Shown here: one piece after another, positions 23,567-25,325 of the stretch
How positions within the stretch are numbered: position 1 is the stretch's first letter
Layout: each line of letters opens with the position of its first letter
Source of the DNA: an uncultured Methanobrevibacter sp.
Lineage (GTDB): Archaea > Methanobacteriota > Methanobacteria > Methanobacteriales > Methanobacteriaceae
Direction of reading: 5' to 3'
NCBI GenBank assembly: GCA_904501935.1
Contig: CAJGDA010000007.1
Location: forward strand, 1-25,325
Length of the DNA: 25,325 nt
Made by a program: the position numbers and the translations under genes
Notes under the pieces: generated by a model
The model's database searches: none
Seen by the model: only the letters and a program-made list of their open reading frames with translations
Told to the model about the DNA's origin: nothing

Positions 23567-25325
23567 AAATCTTCTTAATTGTGTAGATCCCATAACCAAT
23601 ATGACGAGTAGCAATACCAATATAGGATTTCCGGTCGGATGCAATGATAATTCAGTGACAGGATGTTTTACAGTGACTTCTTCGCCACCTTCACCTTCGC
23701 TTGATTTTGCATGCACTATAATTTCAGTTGTTGTGCTATTTGCATCGTATTTCTTATCACCGGAGTAGTATACATCAACATTGTAGTTTCCTTCAGGCAA
23801 GTCAGGAATAGTAAATACTGCTTTTCCATCTTTAACATCGGTAGTGTACTCTTTGCCGTCTACAATGATTGTTACATTACCGGTTGCATCTTCAGGAAGT
23901 GTTACAACAACGGTTGCATCTTCACCTTCAGTTATCTCATCGCCTGTAGCGGAAATCGGATCTTCGGATTTGGTCACTTTGAAGGAAGTTGTAGTGGAAC
24001 TTGGCAAGTATTTGTCATCTCCTTCGTAATTCACGGTTACTGTGTAATCTCCGCTTGGAAGTTCTGGAATGATGATTTTGGCTTTGCCGTTTATGGCAGT
24101 TCCATAATATCCGACACCATCAATTTCAACCAATACACGACCGGTTGCATCGCTCGGAAGAGTTACAGTGATAACTTCGTCATTTCCAACTTTTATGTCC
24201 TTACCTGATGCTTCGATTGTTGAATTTACTTTGGATACTGTGAACTGACCGGTAGTTGAGTTTGAAACATAGTTGTCATCACCATCGTATTTGACAGCTA
24301 CGGTTTTGTTTCCAGCTTCAAGGCCAGTGACATTAAATACTGCTTTTCCATCTTTTACATCAGCAGTGTACTCTTTACCGTTAATCTCAATAGTAACAGT
24401 ACCGGTAGCATCATCAGGAAGAGTTACAGTTACAACAGCTGTGTCTCCTACATTAATGTCATCCACTTCAACGCTGATTGGTGTGTCGTATTTTGGAATA
24501 GTTGCAGTAGAGTCTTCAACATCAGAATTGTATTTGTCATCACCGGAATAGGTAACTTCAATGTCATGAGTTCCAGGAGTTTCATTAGTCAAGTCAATAA
24601 CAGCCCTACCATCCACAACAGGAGCAGTGTAAGTATTATCTCCAACTTTAATGGTTACATTGCCGGTAGCATCATCAGGCAAATCAACTACAACAGTGCC
24701 ATTGCCTAAATCTGTGACATCCATTATTGGAGATTTTTTAAGCACTTTGAATGTGGTTGTATTTGTGCTTGGCAGATATTTGTCATCGCCGTTGTATCTT
24801 GCACTTACAATGTAATCTCCTCTAGGCAATCCGGATACTGTCAATTTACCTTTACCATAACTTACGGCAACCACATATGACTCATCAGTATCTTCATAAA
24901 TACTTAATTTATCCTCATCTAACTCAAAGTCGTATTCTTTACCGTCAATGACAACGGTTATAGTTCCTGTTGCATCTTCAGGAACTGAGAATGTGATTTG
25001 TTCATTGTCTCCAACATAAATGTCTTGAGCTTGAGGAATGACAAATGATTCAACTTTGCTTACATTGAAAGTTGTAGTATTGCTGCTTGGCAAGTATTTG
25101 TCATCACCAGGGTAGGTTACGGTTACATTGTAAACTCCACTAGGTATGCGAGGAATTTGTGCTGTTCCAGTACCATTGGTTACATTTACATAGTATCCAA
25201 CACCATCAATGTCAATCAATACTTGGCCTGTTGCATCTTCAGGAACAGTTACGGTAACAGTTACGTTATCTCCAACATTGCTGTCATCTATTGTAGCGGA
25301 TACACTGGATTCACATTTGGACACT
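23558..25325 (-). CDS. Second adhesin-like protein, C-terminal Ig-repeat part (5' end beyond window)
   Basis: 589 residues are visible and the frame stays open to the window edge; the GTG at the edge is an internal valine in the repeat motif VSK-x-ESxV, not a start. About six Big_3-type Ig-like domains of 85-115 residues follow one another, each with P-x-DATG, a central IDG-x-x-Y or KEYT strand, a G-x-Y-x-V strand and GDDKY. The domain at about 24800-25020 has some 19 extra residues rich in D, E and Y. A Ser/Glu/Gly-rich linker (SSEGEGGEE) leads to PTGNPI, a hydrophobic stretch (LVLLLVILVMG) and STQLRRFKK at the end. It is very like the tail of the first adhesin. Extracellular and probably surface-bound, with adhesion or matrix binding inferred from the architecture. 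Confidence 0.9.
   Translation of the reverse strand, partial: VSKCESSVSATIDDSNVGDNVTVTVTVPEDATGQVLIDIDGVGYYVNVTNGTGTAQIPRIPSGVYNVTVTYPGDDKYLPSSNTTTFNVSKVESFVIPQAQDIYVGDNEQITFSVPEDATGTITVVIDGKEYDFELDEDKLSIYEDTDESYVVAVSYGKGKLTVSGLPRGDYIVSARYNGDDKYLPSTNTTTFKVLKKSPIMDVTDLGNGTVVVDLPDDATGNVTIKVGDNTYTAPVVDGRAVIDLTNETPGTHDIEVTYSGDDKYNSDVEDSTATIPKYDTPISVEVDDINVGDTAVVTVTLPDDATGTVTIEINGKEYTADVKDGKAVFNVTGLEAGNKTVAVKYDGDDNYVSNSTTGQFTVSKVNSTIEASGKDIKVGNDEVITVTLPSDATGRVLVEIDGVGYYGTAINGKAKIIIPELPSGDYTVTVNYEGDDKYLPSSTTTSFKVTKSEDPISATGDEITEGEDATVVVTLPEDATGNVTIIVDGKEYTTDVKDGKAVFTIPDLPEGNYNVDVYYSGDKKYDANSTTTEIIVHAKSSEGEGGEEVTVKHPVTELSLHPTGNPILVLLLVILVMGSTQLRRFKK

Noticed and set aside
25322..25324. GTG at the window edge as the start of the second adhesin
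   Set aside because: It encodes the V of the repeated VSK-x-ES motif, so the protein continues beyond the window.

Overview
The window looks like chromosomal DNA of a gut or rumen Methanobrevibacter or a close relative in Methanobacteriaceae. I infer this from the low GC content, archaeal TATA-type promoters, a methanogenesis marker 8 protein, Cdc48, an archaeal ATP-dependent DNA ligase, the archaeal UDP-GlcNAc pathway enzymes, and two very long secreted adhesin-like proteins of the kind typical of this genus. All family calls come from reading motifs by eye; no database was searched.

Layout. 1-555 (+): the end of a Cdc48-type AAA ATPase. 669-2197 (-): methanogenesis marker 8 and a DnaQ-like exonuclease, a two-gene unit. 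2333-5265 (+): thiC and lig, overlapping by one base. 5344-5982 (-) and 6063-6461 (+): a VUT/YhhQ-type queuosine-precursor transporter and a membrane-anchored OB-fold protein. 6524-7888 (+): a phosphohexomutase. 7889-8464: an AT-rich gene-free gap. 8465-13693 (-): a giant beta-helix/Ig-repeat adhesin-like protein. 13831-18566 (-): a tight five-gene operon read in the order glmU, gamma-carbonic anhydrase-like, hisC, radical SAM, ASCH-TPR. 18730-19704 (+): rubredoxin (55 aa) and a DUF4012 protein. 19820-22404 (-): apgM then the MJ1100-type glmM. 22506-23195 (-): a DUF92 membrane protein. 23558-25325 (-): the C-terminal part of a second Ig-repeat adhesin, open at the window edge.

How they fit together. 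GlmM and GlmU make UDP-GlcNAc, a precursor of pseudomurein and N-glycans. The DUF4012 protein, membrane-anchored and LCP-like in sequence pattern, lies between these two transcription units. DUF92 members include polyprenyl-type phosphate kinases. The two adhesins end in nearly the same TGNP / hydrophobic stretch / LRRF tail. The right half of the window is therefore rich in envelope functions, while the left half is housekeeping.

Most worth a second look: (1) two genes whose conserved N-termini can only be recovered with non-AUG, non-GUG/UUG starts (AUA for the exonuclease, AUU for the adhesin), each with a well-placed Shine-Dalgarno sequence; (2) a shared tripartite C-terminal tail on both adhesins; (3) an LCP-like reading of DUF4012 in a pseudomurein organism; (4) an ASCH domain fused to TPRs and paired with a radical SAM protein; (5) several strong hairpins plus T-runs at or overlapping stop codons; (6) recent internal duplications in the adhesin.
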